Positions 5,952 to 7,051 of a DNA stretch of 7,051 bases are shown one piece after another. The notes beneath the pieces are model-generated. The model worked only from the letters and a program-made list of their open reading frames with translations, was not told where the DNA came from and did no database searches. Source of the stretch: Bacteroidota bacterium (GTDB lineage Bacteria; Bacteroidota; Bacteroidia; Bacteroidales; B18-G4). Position numbers and translations under genes: made by a program. The stretch's first letter is position 1, and each line of letters starts with the position of its first letter. The stretch is from positions 1 to 7,051 of the forward strand of contig DAOVZP010000086.1 in assembly GCA_030635045.1 (NCBI GenBank), in the 5' to 3' direction.

Positions 5952-7051
5952 ATGGACACACAATCCTTCATTAACAGTTCTGACCCGGACACCATCGACA
6001 AGCTTTATCAGGATTTTCTTAATGATCCGGAATCAGTAACTGCAGACTGGCGACATTTTTTTGAGGGTTTTGAGTTTGCCCGCGAGGATTATAAACCCCG
6101 CCCAATCACCGAGGATGAGTACCCTTCAGAGTTTAAAGTGCTTAACCTCATCAATGCTTACCGGCAGCGCGGACACCTGTTTACACAAACTAACCCTGTA
6201 AGAACCCGGCGCAAATACACTCCTACGCTTGATCATAAAAATTTTGGATTCACCGACGGTGACCTGAAAACCGTATACCAGGCAGGAAATGAAATTGGTA
6301 TCGGCCCGGCAAGCCTGGAGCAGATCATCAGGCACCTGGAAGAGACCTATTGCGGCTCCATCGGAGTTGAATACATGTACATCAGGCACCCTGAAGTATT
6401 GGGCTGGCTGAAAAAGCGCATGGAAGATACTTTCAACACACCCTCTTTCAGTCGTGAAGAAAAGCATGAATTCCTGGAACTGACCAGCAAGGCAGTCTTA
6501 TTTGAAAAATTCATACACAAAAAATTTCCCGGACAAAAGCGCTTCTCCCTTGAAGGTGCAGAATCCCTGATCCCTGCACTGGATGCTATCACGATGTCAG
6601 GGGCAGCCCAGGGGCTGAAAGAATTTATTATAGGTATGTCTCACAGGGGCAGGCTGAACGTGCTTGCCAATTTCATGGAAAAACCATACCAGAACCTGTT
6701 TCATGAATTCGAAGGTTCTGAATATGAAGATGAATACCTGCTGGGTGACGTAAAATACCACCTCGGGTATACGACTACCAGAAAAGCAGGGGATAAAGAA
6801 GTCAAGCTCACTCTATCGCCAAACCCTTCACACCTGGAAGCCGTCGACCCGGTGGTACAGGGTATAGCAAGAGCCAGGATCGACAGGGATTACAAGGGAG
6901 ATTACAAGCGGCTGGCCCCTATCCTCATTCATGGTGATGCTTCCATCGCCGGGCAGGGTGTTGTATATGAACTACTGCAGATGTCGGAACTTACCGGTTA
7001 CCGTACCGGAGGCACCATTCACGTTGTTATCAACAACCAGATAGGGTTTAC
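5952..7051 (+). CDS. sucA: 2-oxoglutarate dehydrogenase E1 component, N-terminal part (cut by window edge)
   Basis: E1o is the thiamine-diphosphate enzyme that decarboxylates 2-oxoglutarate and passes the succinyl group to the lipoyl domain of E2, in the cytoplasmic TCA-cycle complex that finally reduces NAD. The first 366 codons are present; E1o is usually about 900-950 residues. The N-terminal E1o segment is intact, with LYQDFLNDPESV (18-29) and WRHFFEGF (33-40), the region thought to contact the rest of the complex. The catalytic part shows RFSLEG (197-202), GMSHRGRLNVLAN (228-240), GDVKYHLG (265-272), SPNPSHLEAVDPVV (289-302), HGDASIAGQG (327-336) and the TPP-site INNQIGFT at the edge (from 360). 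The order and spacing match E1o and not pyruvate dehydrogenase. The start follows a strong promoter, and no in-frame upstream ATG competes. A following sucB (E2) gene is expected but not visible. Confidence 0.95.
   Translation, partial: MDTQSFINSSDPDTIDKLYQDFLNDPESVTADWRHFFEGFEFAREDYKPRPITEDEYPSEFKVLNLINAYRQRGHLFTQTNPVRTRRKYTPTLDHKNFGFTDGDLKTVYQAGNEIGIGPASLEQIIRHLEETYCGSIGVEYMYIRHPEVLGWLKKRMEDTFNTPSFSREEKHEFLELTSKAVLFEKFIHKKFPGQKRFSLEGAESLIPALDAITMSGAAQGLKEFIIGMSHRGRLNVLANFMEKPYQNLFHEFEGSEYEDEYLLGDVKYHLGYTTTRKAGDKEVKLTLSPNPSHLEAVDPVVQGIARARIDRDYKGDYKRLAPILIHGDASIAGQGVVYELLQMSELTGYRTGGTIHVVINNQIGF

Noticed and set aside
6126..6592. Two overlapping minus-strand open frames opposite sucA
   Set aside because: Both are antisense to well-supported E1o coding sequence and have no recognisable features.

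Overview
The window reads as chromosomal DNA from a member of the Bacteroidota. The main evidence is the set of short promoters of the Bacteroidota type (-7 box TAnnTTTG, with a TTTG/TTG near -33), moderately GC-rich genes separated by AT-rich gaps, and protein sequences that resemble that phylum. The genus cannot be read from the sequence. No phage, insertion sequence, CRISPR, tRNA or rRNA is visible.

Layout. Positions 1-930 (minus) hold the first 310 codons of a DsbD-type thiol:disulfide transporter, cut by the left edge. A 168-bp gap follows, which carries a 7-bp tandem repeat. Positions 1099-2424 (minus) are tilS, the tRNA(Ile) lysidine synthetase, with a GTG start almost on top of its predicted promoter. 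Positions 2501-5383 (minus) are a tight two-gene operon, korA then korB, for a two-subunit 2-oxoacid (probably 2-oxoglutarate):ferredoxin oxidoreductase. A 245-bp AT-rich divergent spacer separates korA from a plus-strand gene for a 55-residue 2[4Fe-4S] ferredoxin (5629-5796), which ends in a clear intrinsic terminator. From 5952 to the right edge (plus) are the first 366 codons of sucA, the E1 component of 2-oxoglutarate dehydrogenase, preceded by a near-consensus promoter.

How the genes work together. The right half groups two different enzymes for the same step, 2-oxoglutarate to succinyl-CoA: the ferredoxin-linked, reversible KorAB and the NAD-linked, irreversible dehydrogenase complex begun by SucA. 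A small ferredoxin that could take electrons from KorAB lies between them. KorB has the cluster-ligand cysteines but neither subunit has a built-in ferredoxin domain, so a separate carrier is expected. tilS and dsbD are housekeeping or envelope genes with no evident functional link to this group.

I found no convincing sign of a new biological system. The findings are modest: clustering of the two alternative enzymes, a probably leaderless tilS, a heptamer repeat and two small inverted repeats near starts.
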